Part shown: piece after piece, positions 1 to 12,573 of the stretch
Position numbering within the stretch: the stretch's first letter is position 1
Layout of the letters: every line of letters begins with the position of its first letter
DNA from: Hyparrhenia diplandra
Taxonomy: Eukaryota; Streptophyta; Magnoliopsida; Poales; Poaceae
Direction: 5' to 3'
NCBI GenBank assembly: GCA_015847255.1
Contig: JADLZK010012213.1
Location: 1-64,000 of the forward strand
Length of the DNA: 64,000 nucleotides
The notes under the pieces: model-generated
The model's database searches: none
What the model was told of the DNA's origin: nothing
Seen by the model: only the letters and a program-made list of their open reading frames with translations
Position numbers and translations under genes: made by a program

Positions 1-67
1 TTCCACAAAATTTTTCCTATTCCACTTTTTCCTCCAATAAATCCTAACATGGCAGGACAAAATTCAA

Positions 68-694
68 GTGTTTGTGGTGGTGAACAAAGAGAAAAAGAAC
101 CACCACTCTCACAATGAATTCTGCGGCAATTTGAGAACTCATTGTTGCCACGGCATGGAGAGGATGTTAGATAAGCGCCTATCTACACTTTGCGCCATCG
201 GGCTCCACAACAACATAGCCCAAACAAATCTCATGGTGGTTTGTTTGGCCACGATCTTGGACAACATGGTGGAGGTGCTCGTGGGCATAGTTCTCCCCCC
301 TCCCCGTGTGCTCATTGGTGATGGCGATAATTGTGCTTCCACCAAAAGAAAAGGCCTAGCAAGTGAGAAAGGTCCTATGGACAAGCAACACTCATGTGAG
401 AAAGAGTGCCACCAACCAAAATTGAGTGTGAGAGTTCAAAATGGAAGAGAGATTCCACCATATCTGAAAAAAGAGCCACCAAACAAAGCGAGCATGAGAG
501 ATCAGCATGAAAACAAAGAGATTCCACCATATGTGAAGAGGGAGAGCCACAAAATTCAGTGTGAGAGAGATACACAAAAGTTGGTGAAAAAAGAGGAATT
601 GTGTGAGGAATTTACTACTAACATGATAATACCTTCTTGTGGTCTTTTTTCCTTGTGTGATGCAGGATCGCGAAGAAAACACAAAAGAGGGTGA
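68..694 (+). CDS. Unrecognised Lys/Glu-rich ORF of 208 codons
   Basis: This is an open frame of 208 codons with a highly charged C-terminal half. A motif close to EIPPYxKxE occurs twice, about 36 residues apart, followed by a run of Lys, Glu and Cys residues. I do not recognise a family. The repeated charged motif and the repeat-rich surroundings suggest a transposon-derived reading frame more than a host gene, but that is inference. No transposase, gag or pol motif is visible. The ATG at 68 is simply the first in the frame; the true start could lie before the window. Confidence 0.25.
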   Translation: MFVVVNKEKKNHHSHNEFCGNLRTHCCHGMERMLDKRLSTLCAIGLHNNIAQTNLMVVCLATILDNMVEVLVGIVLPPPRVLIGDGDNCASTKRKGLASEKGPMDKQHSCEKECHQPKLSVRVQNGREIPPYLKKEPPNKASMRDQHENKEIPPYVKRESHKIQCERDTQKLVKKEELCEEFTTNMIIPSCGLFSLCDAGSRRKHKRG

Positions 695-1785
695 AATTAT
701 GACCCGGCCCTAATTTTTGATGAAGAAGATGATCGGGTGATGGTCATGGATAGTGATCTTTGACATTTCATTGTTTAACATGCAACATGAAGTTCATTGA
801 AGGCAATACCAATGCAAATGCTTCCACTTCAAGTGATGCAAGTTCAATATCATTTGAGGGAGGCTTTGGTTCTTGATTCTTTTGCAACAATCGCTGCTCC
901 AATTTAATTAGAGAACATGGCTAAATATGAGTGATCGGGTCCCGAAGGGACTCTTTGGGGTGATGTAGTGGTGGGATAGATGGTTGGAGAGGTCGGCGAG
1001 GTCGCCCGTGTGTTGGCGTGGTCATATCACCTTAGGTCACCTTTTACCCTCTTCGGGATACCATGGGTTTGATCCGGAACACAAAGCCACGGGGACGGCC
1101 GGAAGCTTGGCCGCTCGGGCCATGCACGCCCACGGTCAATCCTGTCCCGGCGCATACTTGCTCCCCTCAATGATGCCAACCTTAGTTCAGATCGGCCGAC
1201 TAGAGTTGCTTGGCTTCCACGATGGGAATGAGTTATCCGGCGGTTATGTGAGAGATGCGTTCAATCTCAACCAAGGTCCGGACAGCGTAATTGTCCTTAA
1301 TCGACATAGGCGGGATCAAACATAATTTGAGCCTACTATCCAACAACACACGGATCTGGCCCGGTCTCTAATTATTCATTACCATGAGGTTCTTTTTGCT
1401 CGATAGCAAATATAGCCAACCGTGTCGAGTAGCCAACTATTCTCAAGGTGACAGTAATCACCGGACTTCTGGTCTAAGCATGGAATGACCTACACATACT
1501 AGTAAGGGTACATTAATATAAATTGTGGACAAGGTAGCTCATGCAAAGAACGGTTTCAAAAACATCTCCTATAACCTAAGGCACAAGACAAAATATATAC
1601 TGAAAGTGCATTTATAAGAGATAGGAGGCTTAGAATGCTCGAGGCTTGCCTGGGTTCCAAGCACAATGTCGGTTAATTAGCTTCTCATTGTTTTGGCTAG
1701 CATCTTTCTAATACCCAGGAAGTGAAACTATTGTTGTCTTGGCTAGTTGTGATGCTTCATGTCAATTTATTAGTTTTCGAAGTTG
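695..1785. other. No gene seen; repeat-like DNA
   Basis: The segment around 930-1330 is moderately GC-rich and has a 113-codon open frame on the plus strand (984-1325) without a recognisable domain. The rest is AT-rich. The style resembles untranslated parts of LTR elements, but I found no paired ends or target duplication. Confidence 0.3.
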
Positions 1786-3480
1786 TCACATGCTGTAGGA
1801 AAAAAAATGCCAAATATTTGTTTGCATTAGTTTTATTTTTGCAAATAGAAATGTTAAAATAAATAATAAATTTAAAAATTTGTTTGGGTTGGAACCTCTA
1901 ACCCACCTAGCTGGAAGGTTAATTAACCCACACCAGGGCCCAAGTAGCCCTGTTACGTTTCGCTGGCACTGTAGCGTCGTGCTACAGTACCGACGCCCAC
2001 CTTTGGCCTCCCAAAACCCTAGAGCTTCCTCCCCATACCCAGCCACCCTTCCATCTTCTGTTTTTGGCTGCCACACATACGAACAGAGAGAGGAGAACAT
2101 GGAGAGGAGCTCAAGAGGAAAGGTAAAGAGCAGGACGACGCCCTATCTCTACCTAGCTGGAGGCTATTTGGTTCACAGCAGGTATATGCCCCCTATCATC
2201 TCCCATAGATCATGATTATCCTCTGATCCTATCTTTGCTTTGGCACCTAGATCAACAAGGTTGTTTGTGTTGGTAGGAGAAAGGCAGAGGTTGTTGGCAT
2301 CATCATCTTTTCTTGTGGCCCTACTCTTTTCCCCATAGGGAAAACCAACGTGATTCTTAACCCCTGCTATAGAACATGTATCTACAATGTTTTTAGTGAT
2401 TTAGTTCATGGGAGAGGTCAAGTAGAGGCTTAATGCTGGTGAAAAGCTTTTGATGCAATTGGTTCCCTTGAGTTCTGAAATTTTTAGAATATACTGTTTC
2501 TATTCATCAGGATATTGGGGATGCCATAGTGGACAAATCTGCCATACCCATGAATACAAAAAGTTGTTCATAACTTCAATGTCTTTGCACTCATCAAATT
2601 TCAGGATTTTAGGCTGTGGTTCAGGAGTTATGTTTTCTTAGTGTGACTGTTACTGTTCTGATGATGTTCTGGACAGCAAATGATAGATTCAGCTTTTGGC
2701 CATGTTTGAGGTCAAACTAGTTTTCTAATAAATACCAAAAGTCGTAGAGTTTTTCAGTATTTTTTCAGTAAAAATGTGAAGCGAAGTTGTTGTTGTTGAT
2801 TGTTTCTGTGGTTGCTATTTTTGAGAGGAAAATGATGACATAGGCCATAGCAGCGATCTTTGTGTTGTTTGTGTACGCTTGTATGAGTATATTTGCTGAG
2901 GTGATGGTGTTTGAACAGGTGGTGTGTCTTTGGATCAATTTTTGGCTCACGTGTTTGATCTTCAGTGAAGGCAAGTAAATATAGTGTTGGTTGCTACAGC
3001 TTGACTTGTTTATTCTACCTACACTTTGTCATAATATTAATTGTACCAAGATAATATACCTATTATGAATTAAATTATCATTAACAACAATGTATGTTAT
3101 AATCATATAATTGTTGAAACATATGACATATGTGGTAAGTATTTGTATTTCTTCACGAGGTAAGTGGGATTTTTTTTTTATGATTGTGGAGGTAGATGGC
3201 TTATGAGGTAAGTACTCTTGCAGTTGCATGATATCATTGTAACATGTGCATTCTTGTCATAAGCATGTGCATCGAGTCAGGTGGGTGAGAAAGTCATATA
3301 ACTATTCAGTGTTCTTGAGCCTGAGTCGGTGAGAAAATTATACGACTATTGCAGAGTGCTCTTGTGGATTATGTCAGCCGCTTGCTGGTCGCGCTATACT
3401 GTACAAACATCATACGTTCCCGAGGAGGGGTATGATGCAGCTTCATACCTTGTTGGGTATGGAGGCAAAGTGGACATGCA
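1786..3480 (+). repeat. Possible LTR-like fragment (gypsy type), unproven
   Basis: A GC-rich leader-like stretch at 1900-2170 contains AAACCCTAG and an AGGAAAGGTAAAG context of the kind seen in transcribed leaders of large gypsy LTRs. AT-rich untranslated-looking DNA follows. No terminal TG/CA pair or target duplication could be fixed, so this is only a resemblance. Confidence 0.22.
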
Positions 3481-3686
3481 TATGCATAATTTGCACTTTT
3501 GAGGTTTAATGATATTGAAGTTTTATGTTGGCATGAAATGGATATGAAGTATTGTTTTTATTAATATGAGTATTGTTCATTCATATGTGGAGGTGGTTTA
3601 TTTACTGTATATCATGTCCTCTACTTCTTTATTAAAATTTTATTGGATATGTTACATAATGTCATGTAATTTTGATTGAAATTTTT

Positions 3687-3776
3687 TCTAAATAATTTGG
3701 TTATTAATTATTGTTTTCTTATGCTGTGATATCTAAATAATTTGGTTATTAATTATTGTTTTCTTATGCTGTGATA
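3687..3776. repeat. Perfect 45-bp tandem duplication
   Basis: A 45-bp unit starting TCTAAATAATTTGG occurs at 3687-3731 and again, unchanged, at 3732-3776. The lack of any difference between the copies points to a recent slippage or replication event. Confidence 0.9.
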
Positions 3777-3875
3777 TCTTCCATATTAAATCGATGTCTA
3801 ATCAACTTGTACTTTGGATAACATGTTCAGCAGTTTGCTTGCTGGAGACTTATTCTCACCCTGTTATCTTTCCAA

Positions 3876-4112
3876 GTGCTTGAATTGATGCTTTTGCTTG
3901 AAGGGGAGGGAATTAGCGACACATTGCACTGTTCACCCACATTTAGTGATAATAACGATGATTTTGGAGAGGTGGAACCTTTCTCAATCTTAGTTTGTCC
4001 TTATGAAGTTGCTTCCGTGTTTTACTTTGATGACGGGTTTTCATGCCAAGTTTTTCATGCTCCGGCATGGGAAGGGACGTTAGTGACATCTTGGGCTTTT
4101 TGTGATGCCTAG
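3876..4112 (+). CDS. Short acidic ORF, unrecognised
   Basis: A 78-codon open frame with an acidic N-terminal half (a cluster of Asp, Asn and Glu) and an aromatic-rich C-terminal half. It stops at the junction with the probable LTR at 4114. It could be the end of a truncated reading frame or chance. No family was recognised and no splice signals support it. Confidence 0.15.
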   Translation: MLELMLLLEGEGISDTLHCSPTFSDNNDDFGEVEPFSILVCPYEVASVFYFDDGFSCQVFHAPAWEGTLVTSWAFCDA

Positions 4113-4860
4113 GTGTTATAATCTCCTATTACGGCACTTCACTTCGGTTGGTCCTTCCATCTTTTTCGACTTGTTCACCAACACCATCTTGTGGTTGGCT
4201 CCAACACCATCACGTGCTTCATGTCCATGTGCAGTACATCTAGCGTACCCATGAGATGCAACAATGCAAGTTCATGAATGCGATGAATGGTAATATGAGA
4301 TGCATCGTAAAAAGCATTCAATGACAAGTACAAGGTTACACCATAAGACATAAGCACCTAGACTTACTTATTTAAGTAACTATCACTCAAGTCTAACATA
4401 AAGATAGCAAGCATATCAAGCATATGGTACACTAGTTATTTCAAGTTAAGCTATTGCAAGTATTTAACAATCAAGACTAACCTAAGCATAGCACCATATA
4501 AGAACAAGGGCTGCCGCATGAATAACACCAACATAGCCATCCAATTAATAAACTAGGGCCACACAATTTAGAGCGTGCACAGGAAACATAAAGAGAGAGC
4601 TGCACAACATAGGTTGCCTCTAGCACACATGTACATATATAGCATTTACAGCATCATGCCTAAGGCCATTTATTAGTTAATAGGTGTGGAACCATTAGTT
4701 TTAGTTGCAACGACATGACACAAGGCTACAAGAGGTCTTGATATTTTAGCTTAACATCACTAAAGTTGTTAGCTAGCACGCACAAGCAAACAATCCATCA
4801 TTAAACTAGAGTACCACAAACTTAAGCAACACAACTTCTGGACTGCAGCAAAGCAGTCAC

Positions 4861-5400
4861 TTGTCTTAGTCATAACTGGAGATATAGGCATCCAATGAAG
4901 TTAACCTTAGACTTTCTTGGAAGCTTATGAAAATGTCTACACCTTTGTTATTGTCATCCTGAGCTGACTCATTAGTTAACAAGGTTGAAAACCACAAGGA
5001 AACAGAACTGCACAAACAAGGACAGAAAACTGACAGTAAATTTAGAAATGTATAACTGAAGTTCTGGACATCCAACAAACATGATTCTTAACTTTCTAGA
5101 AATATTATTAAGTTAGCTATAACTTTCTTATTATCATCTTAAGATGATTCAACTATTAACAAGACCAAACAATACAAAGAAGCAAATCTGTCCAGACTTG
5201 GACAGATTCTAACATTAAGATTTAAGCACTTGTAACTGGAGTTGAAGTTACCAAAAAGATGTGTGTTCTAACATTTTGGAAAGCCAATATAAATTACTAT
5301 AACTTATTAGTTGTCACCAGAAGATGATTCAAAAAGTTATCCTAGTAAAAAAAAAAAGGTACAACATTGCAGCACTGTCCAGAATGCATACAAAACTACA
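4861..5400. repeat. Three degenerate 180-bp tandem units
   Basis: The motif (C/T)(A/G)TAACTG(G/A)AG recurs at 4871, 5051 and 5231, exactly 180 bp apart. Each is followed by a cognate TTATT(G/A)TCATC-like block (third copy TTAGTTGTCACC) and a G(A/C)(T/C)GA(T/C)TCA block at equal spacing. Similarity between units is moderate. A weaker fourth unit may start near 5419. The array lies inside the probable LTR. Confidence 0.65.
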
Positions 5401-7122
5401 CAGGGTACTTGTAAAATCTATAACTCCTAAACCAGTTGGCCTAAAATCGTGAAATTTTAGGACAAGCAAGATAAGGAAGTTATCTACAACTTTGTACTGA
5501 CCATATTCACAGAAAGCACCATTTGCATCACGAAATTACCACAACAACAGAAACTACCCACGCAGTCATTTTCAGCACATAAGCAAAATGTTTCGCCACT
5601 TGTTTTGCTAGTGAGTGAGCACAAGTCATTCAAACACTACACCAACATTAACACACCCAGCAACAACATAATTGGGTCACAAGCCAAAAAAGAGCAACAT
5701 GAATCACACACACATAGCAAGAGCTAAAGCGCTAATTAATAGTGTTGCATGAGCAACACCTTCTCCACTTGACTAAACTAGGGAACCCATAAGATCAAAC
5801 ATATAGCCCTAACTATTTCTATCATGGATAAGCCACATTTTAATCAGTTAACAAGCAGTAGAAGCACCACATGAAACATATATACACTTGTTTACTATCA
5901 TGCTTTCACTAATCCTTTATATATATTAAGTTTTACATGGTGTGGCAAACATCTCATTTGGAGCTGAGATTTTTATGGTTGGAAGATGTTATGAAAACAT
6001 AACTACTGGATAAGTTTTACATGCTCAGGTTTCATATATTAAACATTACACCTAAAACAAGTTTTAATGGCAAAAAAGGCGTGTGAGAGCAAGATAAATA
6101 TAAAGATCAACACTTTCTGTAAACACACAACCATATTAAGTGTTATTAGGGTACAAAAACATCATGCATAGGCAGTGGAACCACATTTTTATTTTTTTAC
6201 ACAGTTCTATTATTTATAAACCATTTAACAAGCATATGCCTAGATAAATCAATAACTCAGTCACACACAAACCAATAAACCTGAAATTTTTTACCACAGC
6301 ACAAGAATTACATGAATATTCTACTATAAAAAGTTTCATGACATTTTGAGCTCAGAAACTACAGATATGAATTTCTCCCTGAAAAAGTAGGCAAAAATCT
6401 AGAGCAAGATTTTCTACTAAACATGCAAGATTATACATCCACTGCATAGATCTAGTCATGAGGATTTCAAAAATATCTTCATTTTCAATTTTATGTTTTT
6501 TTCTATGATTTACTATGAATTTCTAAAGTTTCAGCCGAATTGTTGATAAAAGAAAAGGAGAAAACATATAAGACAAAGCCTTTTCACAGAGGTCCCTGCA
6601 CAAAACTTTAACTCACGGGAAAGGCACTATTCACACGTCATAGGATTCACAACTGGACCCAGAGAAGAGTTTCTATCTCAGTTTTAACCCTTGCACTTCT
6701 TCTTCCTCGTAACTAGAAACAGAGGAGGGGAGGAGGCCGTGCCGATTCCAAAGATAGAGGATGGGGGGGGCGGGGAGAGCCACAGGAGGCACGGCGGCGT
6801 CGGGCTGCATCTACGCCTGGTTTTGGCCCAGCCAGAGGTGGTTCATAACGGCCTGGCCATGCACGGCCATGGTGTAGAGGCGACGCGACGGCGGGGCCCA
6901 TGGAGTTGGGGCCTAAGAAAATATAGGTAGTTAGTACATATAATTTTCTATTTGGTATATAATAAGCATTTGTCTTTGAAGGCCCATAACAATTAACAAA
7001 CCAGTCCAAGTCGTAGCTTCCTTCTAGTTCTATTGCACGTATTGATCTATCATTCCTGCTGCCGCAGCGCGACACTGCCCTACCCATCGGCCATCGCCAT
7101 CAACGCGCTACCCTACCTGCAT

Positions 7123-7380
7123 TCAGCCGAAAGAAGTTTCTCCAAATTAAAACTTTTGAAAGATTATTTGAGGTCAACTATGTCAAAAAAAAAAAAGACT
7201 GAATGATTAGCTTTGTGCTGGATTGACAAGGATGTTTTGACCGACATTAATCTCGTCTTGAAGATTTTGCATCAAAAATACCCTACGATTTTTTTACAAG
7301 GCACTAAAGCACTACATTACATTTTATCAAAAAAATACCTTGCTTGCCCAAGGGCCTTTAAAATTATAGAGCCAGCCCTG
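7123..7380 (+). pseudogene. hAT transposase C-terminal relic and one terminal repeat
   Basis: The frame at 7123 encodes AERSFSKLKLLKDYLRSTMS, the start of the hAT-family C-terminal dimerisation domain. After an A-run (a frameshift site) the adjacent frame gives TE*LALCWIDKDVLTDI, which continues the same domain with an internal stop. This domain normally ends a transposase of roughly 600-800 residues; everything upstream is missing. The right edge at 7380 matches a hAT-type end when read on the minus strand (CAGGGCTGGCTC). The left end was not found, so the element is truncated and dead. It interrupts a GC-rich sequence present on both sides (6750-6900 and 7381-7680). Confidence 0.72.
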
Positions 7381-8345
7381 GGACGCGGCTCGGCGGTCAC
7401 GCTGTTTCGGCAACAAAGGGAGGTGGGGAAGCAGTACACTAGGCTCGTGGGATTGGTGGCGGGCGCTGGGGTGCTCTGCTTTCGGGCTGTGGGGCAAGCT
7501 GTGAGGGCACATCACAGAGGAGGAAGCGGCGCCATGCGCGGCAGCGGCCATGGCGGCGTGGAGCTGAGAAGGAAAGAACAAGACGGCGGCCGGCTCTGGG
7601 TCGGGCAAGGAAGAGCACTCCAACCGCCCGGCTCTTGCATGAGCTTCGACACATACACGCAGCCGCACGTTCAAAAAGTGTTGTGGTGGCTGCCGGTGAA
7701 CAGACAGATGAACTGCTGCCAGGCTACTGTTCACCGACTGAACCCTCCGATTCTTCACCTTTGATCTCCAGGTTTCACATTGCAACTTGGCCACAATGAG
7801 CAATTAATTACAGGTTAAACATTGATCAAACATCACCACCAATCACAAATTAACAAAGTTGACACTTCATACCAAGTCATAGAAGCAAAGTTGCACAAAT
7901 TTGTTCTATGAAAATTGATTTAATAAATTCCCAAATATTGAATTCAAAACCGTCAATCAGTGATGGCCAAAAATTTGAAGTGCGAAACAGCACAGAATTC
8001 AATTTTTGGGCTCAAATTTAAACATGTTTGACTTGAAAATACAAATAAACTTTGATTCCATATTAAAGAACACACTTTGCAGTTTAAAGTTTATACTGAC
8101 AAATTTTTATTTGTTTAAGGAAATTTCAAACCATAAAATCACAAAGCACCTTAATCAATATTATTACTAACATCAATGGTCACACATAACAAAACATGTG
8201 CAACATATGAATGTGCAACATATGAAAGCTATACTTGAAACATGAAATGCATAGTTGGATTAAGTTCTTAACACCTAGGGTGTTACACTATTGATGGTCC
8301 ATGGTTCTGCCAAGAAAGGTAATGTCCATGGTTCGTTCCATAGTA

Positions 8346-8606
8346 GTGTAGATTTCCCTTATTCTGCTAATCAGAATGCCATGATGTAGCTTCATGTGTG
8401 CATAGTTCAATAGTGGTTTCATTAAAAATGGGAATGACATGAATTTTTCATTAATGTTAGATGGCTACGTATAGTTGTGTAGAATTCCTTTTTCTGCTAA
8501 TCAGAATGCTAAGATATAGCTTCATATATGCTTAGTCAAAGAGTATTTTCATTAAAAAAGGGAATGACATTTGATAAAAGGGAATGATACTTGTTAAAAG
8601 TTCATC
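8346..8606. repeat. Degenerate 130-bp tandem duplication
   Basis: The block containing TCTGCTAATCAGAATGC occurs at 8363 and 8493, a period of 130 bp. Both copies go on to a shared ATTAAAAANGGGAATGACAT block. The copies differ at several positions, so the duplication is not recent. The rest of 8288-9097 shows no gene. Confidence 0.6.
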
Positions 8607-9097
8607 TGGAATCCTGAACAAGAAAATATGTTGTAAATTGCTGATTCCTCGATTGAGGTAGATATTTAACATTCTTACATGAAATTGATAAAAGGGAATG
8701 ACGCTTGATGTGACATTGTGACAGTAATGTTCACATGACTACACAACCCGACTTCGAAAATAGAAATATAGTGTCAAGTATTATGATGCCAGTTGCTTCA
8801 CAACTTGATATAAATAACATTTGAAAAAGGTTCAAATTTCCAAGCTACAATCTCGGTCCAAATAATTCGTGCTTATTTATATGTACAGGGTAGCTTGCTG
8901 TCAAATTGCATGAAGTGAAAACTTCTTATAGTTCCCTCTATTGAGAACAATATCAGAACACGGAATAATGCTCATTAGAAAGGACTTCTGCTAATGAAGA
9001 ATATTCATTTGTAAAAAATAACGTACCAATGGTAGCCGATCAATGTGTGGGTCACTTTCATGTTCCAGAAGCCAGTTTACCACTGATTCAAGATTGG

Positions 9098-10171
9098 AAT
9101 TAACTGATCAAGACACATTATTATCTCTACAATTCGTTGAACTACATACTAAAGAAACAATATACTGAACATTTATAAAAAAAATGTGTTGTTAGAGCTT
9201 TGCATAATTTTCATTTTTATAAAATGGCATATCTATCAACTAACAATGACATCATTGAATAGAAAAAACACACAAACCATGGAAGGATGGGCACAAACAC
9301 ACAAACAGAACTGACCAAATGTCCTGTAGTTTCTATTTGGTGTATTATTGACCTATCTTTGGAAAAAGAAAACATTGTAATGCAAACCTGTACCTGAATC
9401 TGCACATAGGAAATTTATTTGGTGAAACAAAGAGATTAAAGAAAGATTAAAAAATTCTTTTTTTTTTTGCAAGACATATATCTTCCAGTCAAATAACTTA
9501 AAGAGAGCGCCAAGAATTACAGCCTGGCCACCCAAGTCCATGTAAGTTTGCAATATGCATTTCCATTATTCATTTTGCACAACCAGAAACGCCCAAATGT
9601 ATAGACAAACTGTTACAAATTGGCATCTATGATTTATCTGAAATGTAGGTGAATCCTGCCGTAGGAAAACTGCAACTTGCCTGACTATAGACAAACTGTT
9701 ACAAATTGGCATCTATGATTTATCTGGAATGTAAAGCGAATCCCACCGCAGCAAAACAGCAACTTGCCTGACTTCTCTCTCTAAATAATGAGCATTCTCA
9801 ATAACTTTTAGACTATGACAATATAGGAAAACTGATGCTTCAAGCATTTCAGATAAATGACATAATGGCCATGGTTGAGATAATGAAAGTACAAAAAATT
9901 GAACCAAAACATCATGGAAAAATTGGATGAAAATAGATCCGCATTGACAAAATAGCAGAGCAACAGACATCTGGATGGGCGAATCTTGCAGTTGGGAATA
10001 GCATGGGCAATAGGCGAGATGGGGTGACCAAGAAGACAAAGCAGGGGATTCAAGGTTGGGGTCCAAGGAGAAGAACTTGGAGCTGCCATCCACAGGCAGC
10101 CGCCTTTCAGTGCTCGATGATGGGTTCCTGCGCACCAAGACGCCGTTCTCGCTGCTGCTACTTCTTGGCAC
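9098..10171. repeat. Segmental duplication, copy A
   Basis: This about 1.07-kb segment is closely related to 12313-14420. Shared blocks run in the same order, including CCATGGAAGGATGGGCAC, the CATTGTAATGCAAACCTGTA block and the coding-like right end. Copy A has an uninterrupted AATGTCCTGTAGTTTCTA where copy B carries a CACTA element. An internal 86-bp tandem repeat (starting at 9601 and 9687) also exists in copy B near 13913 and 14000, so it predates the segmental duplication. Confidence 0.85.
9713..10171 (-). CDS. Unrecognised minus-strand ORF in copy A
   Basis: A 152-codon minus-strand frame starting MPRSSSSENGVLVRRNP. The first 60 or so residues are Ser/Pro-rich and could be a real first exon. 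The remainder is hydrophobic and resembles read-through of an intron. A relative exists in copy B (14026-14388), but there the N-terminal part is shortened and out of frame. I do not recognise a family. It may be a decayed host gene fragment copied with the segment, or chance coding in a duplicated repeat. Confidence 0.3.
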   Translation of the reverse strand: MPRSSSSENGVLVRRNPSSSTERRLPVDGSSKFFSLDPNLESPALSSWSPHLAYCPCYSQLQDSPIQMSVALLFCQCGSIFIQFFHDVLVQFFVLSLSQPWPLCHLSEMLEASVFLYCHSLKVIENAHYLEREVRQVAVLLRWDSLYIPDKS

Positions 10172-12312
10172 ACACTGTATATGGCAGCCCAGAGAATCGC
10201 AAGCTGCTGCGGTTGCTGCTGCTGCCTGCTATGTTGAGCACCCAGTACCTAACAATTATCACAAACTACTAAATTTTATTCAGTGAGAAATATTTTCTGT
10301 GACCGGCTAGCTTCAGAAAATTTGATAAGATAAAGCTTGCAACCTGCATGTCTTTTCTTATATGAACTAACTCAAATAGGTTGGGAATATGCTGCCTAAT
10401 AGATTGAGTGAATCATCTCGCCCGAAAGCTCTGAAGGCAGCAGACAGGAGCGCCTCCCTGAACTATCTACGCCCTAGAAGGTCTGAACTCTGAAGGCAGC
10501 AGATAGGAGCAAAAGGAAGGCCTGAACGCTAGCACTGATTGCCTATAGGGACGACGTTATGTTAGTAAATTGAAAATTATATTACAGACAGTGATCATGT
10601 TTCTGTTTTTTTCTTCCTGGTTCTTTCCTAAAACTTAATTGTAACTTAATTGTTTTAATTAGCAGATACAGACTCAGGAATTATAAGTGGCAATTACTGC
10701 AGACAGGTAAATCTAGATGATCTTTATTCTTTGTGAAATAAGTATAGAGAATAATAGGACTGTAGCTCAGTCCAAAATGATACTGATTCATGTTTGGGTT
10801 GATTCCAAACTTAACCACTGCTAACCTCTGTTGACAAGAATTAATACTTTATTTATAAGAAAAATTATTCTCTACCCATACCAGTTCATTATCACTAATG
10901 AAAATTAACCAAGTTAATACATCGATCCATAAGAAGCAAGATAATTCATGTTGCATTTTGTTAGGTTGTGAACAGTGCAAATAACAATAGTAGACAAGCA
11001 GTTGTTGTAAGTTATCAACCAAAAGAAATAGAGTCAATAGGTTAGTGCCTTCGAATTCTGCACAAAGAATGACTACTACATTTGTTTTTTTTGTGTGGTT
11101 CTAGGCTGTTTTGATGCTACAACTATTAGGTAGTGCAAGTAAGCTGGAAAACAGCCAAACGTATTTAGATCACAACAGCAGTTCCATATTTAGATCACAA
11201 CAGCAATTCCAGGAGTACTTTTTTTTTGACAATGAAGCATTTATTTCCAGGAACTAACAAAAGGGTTGCTCACTTAGTTTCAGGAAATAACAAAAAAGAA
11301 TTGCTAATTCAGTTTCAGGAATTAACACAAGCATTCAGTTTCAGGAACTAACACATCGATTGTTAATTATTGCATAAGCACATACCAGAAATTTTCCTGT
11401 CACTAGAAAAATAGATAGATGCATAATTAGAAGCACATATTAGTGGACTGATTAAACCAAATTATCATTATTAATCCATATCTCCTAGCATTTTGGAATG
11501 TTATCTCACAAGGGTTCAGTTACAGGCACCTCCTATTAATTCCCTGCTGCCAGTTCTCGCCCTCAAATCCAGCAGGTTTACCACACCACTGACTTCCTCT
11601 CGAGTCCCTTGCTGCCAATTCCTTGGACCAGGCTAGAAGACAGTTGCTGGCCTAGAACGCTTACAAGAGCCAGTTAGCAAGTTCTGAGTCATACACCAAA
11701 AACTTATCTTAAAACAAGCTAGCAAGTTAGCTTTGGTGCCATTGATGCTAAATGCCAAATCAAAAATGATGGGGGTGGCAAGTCATACAATACATGGAGT
11801 GTCTTGACATTGGGATAGCATTTGTTTTCATTGCGGACTTCAACTCCCATCTCCAAAGCCAAGATCTTGGCGCATGGGCCCATGGTGCCTCGGCTCACTT
11901 TAGTACCCACCTGCAATGCAAAATGTCCAAATAAAATTGCAGGTAGTGGAACAGAAATACACATATTATCACACTCTGTTGGCAAATATAAAAGCTAGGA
12001 CACAAAGCGGTAATTATATTAGGACCTTAATGATGGTATTGCCAATCTCCAGTTGGGGTCCCGGCTGCCAATAGGGGCAAGGTCAATCTTGATCCTTGAG
12101 CATCTGTCGCTTCGCCTGGCAGGTGATACCATCCACACGAAGAACCTCTACAGATGATGAGCGTCCACCATAGTGAAGTCCACGAACGGACCGTCCACTG
12201 ATCCGTCCTAGGACCCAGCCGGCCAGCTGCCTAGGCGCGGAGGAGCCTCGCCGCTGGGCGCCAGCCTGCCGCTAGGAGCCCCATGGCCACCCAGAACCCA
12301 GTTTACCATAGA
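10172..12312. other. No clear gene; spacer between duplicated segments
   Basis: Mostly AT-rich. A 23-bp motif near CTCTGAAGGCAGCAGA occurs twice (about 10429 and 10490). Between 11240 and 11360 the motif TTNCAGGAANTAACA occurs four times at irregular spacing. A minus-strand open stretch at 11719-11985 (88 codons) and a GC-rich block at 12020-12290 look exon-like but match nothing I recognise. Confidence 0.35.
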
Positions 12313-12573
12313 TTCAAGAATGGAACTACCAGTTCAAGACATATTATTATCTCTCCAATTCATTGAACTACATATACTGAAGAAATAATATACTGAATAT
12401 TTATAAGAAAATGTTGCTACAGCTTTGCATAATTTGCATTTTTATAAAATGGCATATCTATCAACTAACAATGACATCAGTGAATAGCGAAATCACACAC
12501 AGACCATGGAAGGATGGGCACAAACACACAAACATAACTTTTGCAACCATAGAAGTGACCAAATGTCCTGTAG

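Larger units (their letters stand above)
4114..8287 (-). mobile_element. Probable solo or isolated gypsy-type LTR
   Basis: Read on the minus strand, the right edge at 8287 starts TGTAACACCCTAGGTGTTA, the start typical of long Tekay/Del-type gypsy LTRs of grasses. About 4.2 kb follows without coding potential, with a GC-rich block (7680-6750) and AT-rich DNA on either side, as in such LTRs. The left edge at 4114 is the best TG/CA candidate. The flanking 5-mers (CTAGG on the left, CTATT on the right) do not match, so the left edge is uncertain. A hAT fragment lies within it. No partner LTR was seen. Confidence 0.4.

Noticed and set aside
3687..3776. CRISPR-like repeat
   Set aside because: Only two abutting copies without spacers, in a eukaryotic context.
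6713..7087. 124-codon minus-strand ORF
   Set aside because: Spans the hAT insertion boundary and shares no domain; chance frame.
4109..8287. Inverted CCTAGGTGTTA at both ends as terminal repeats of a DNA transposon
   Set aside because: The shared 11 bases coincide with the usual LTR start and the flanks do not match; an LTR explains it better.
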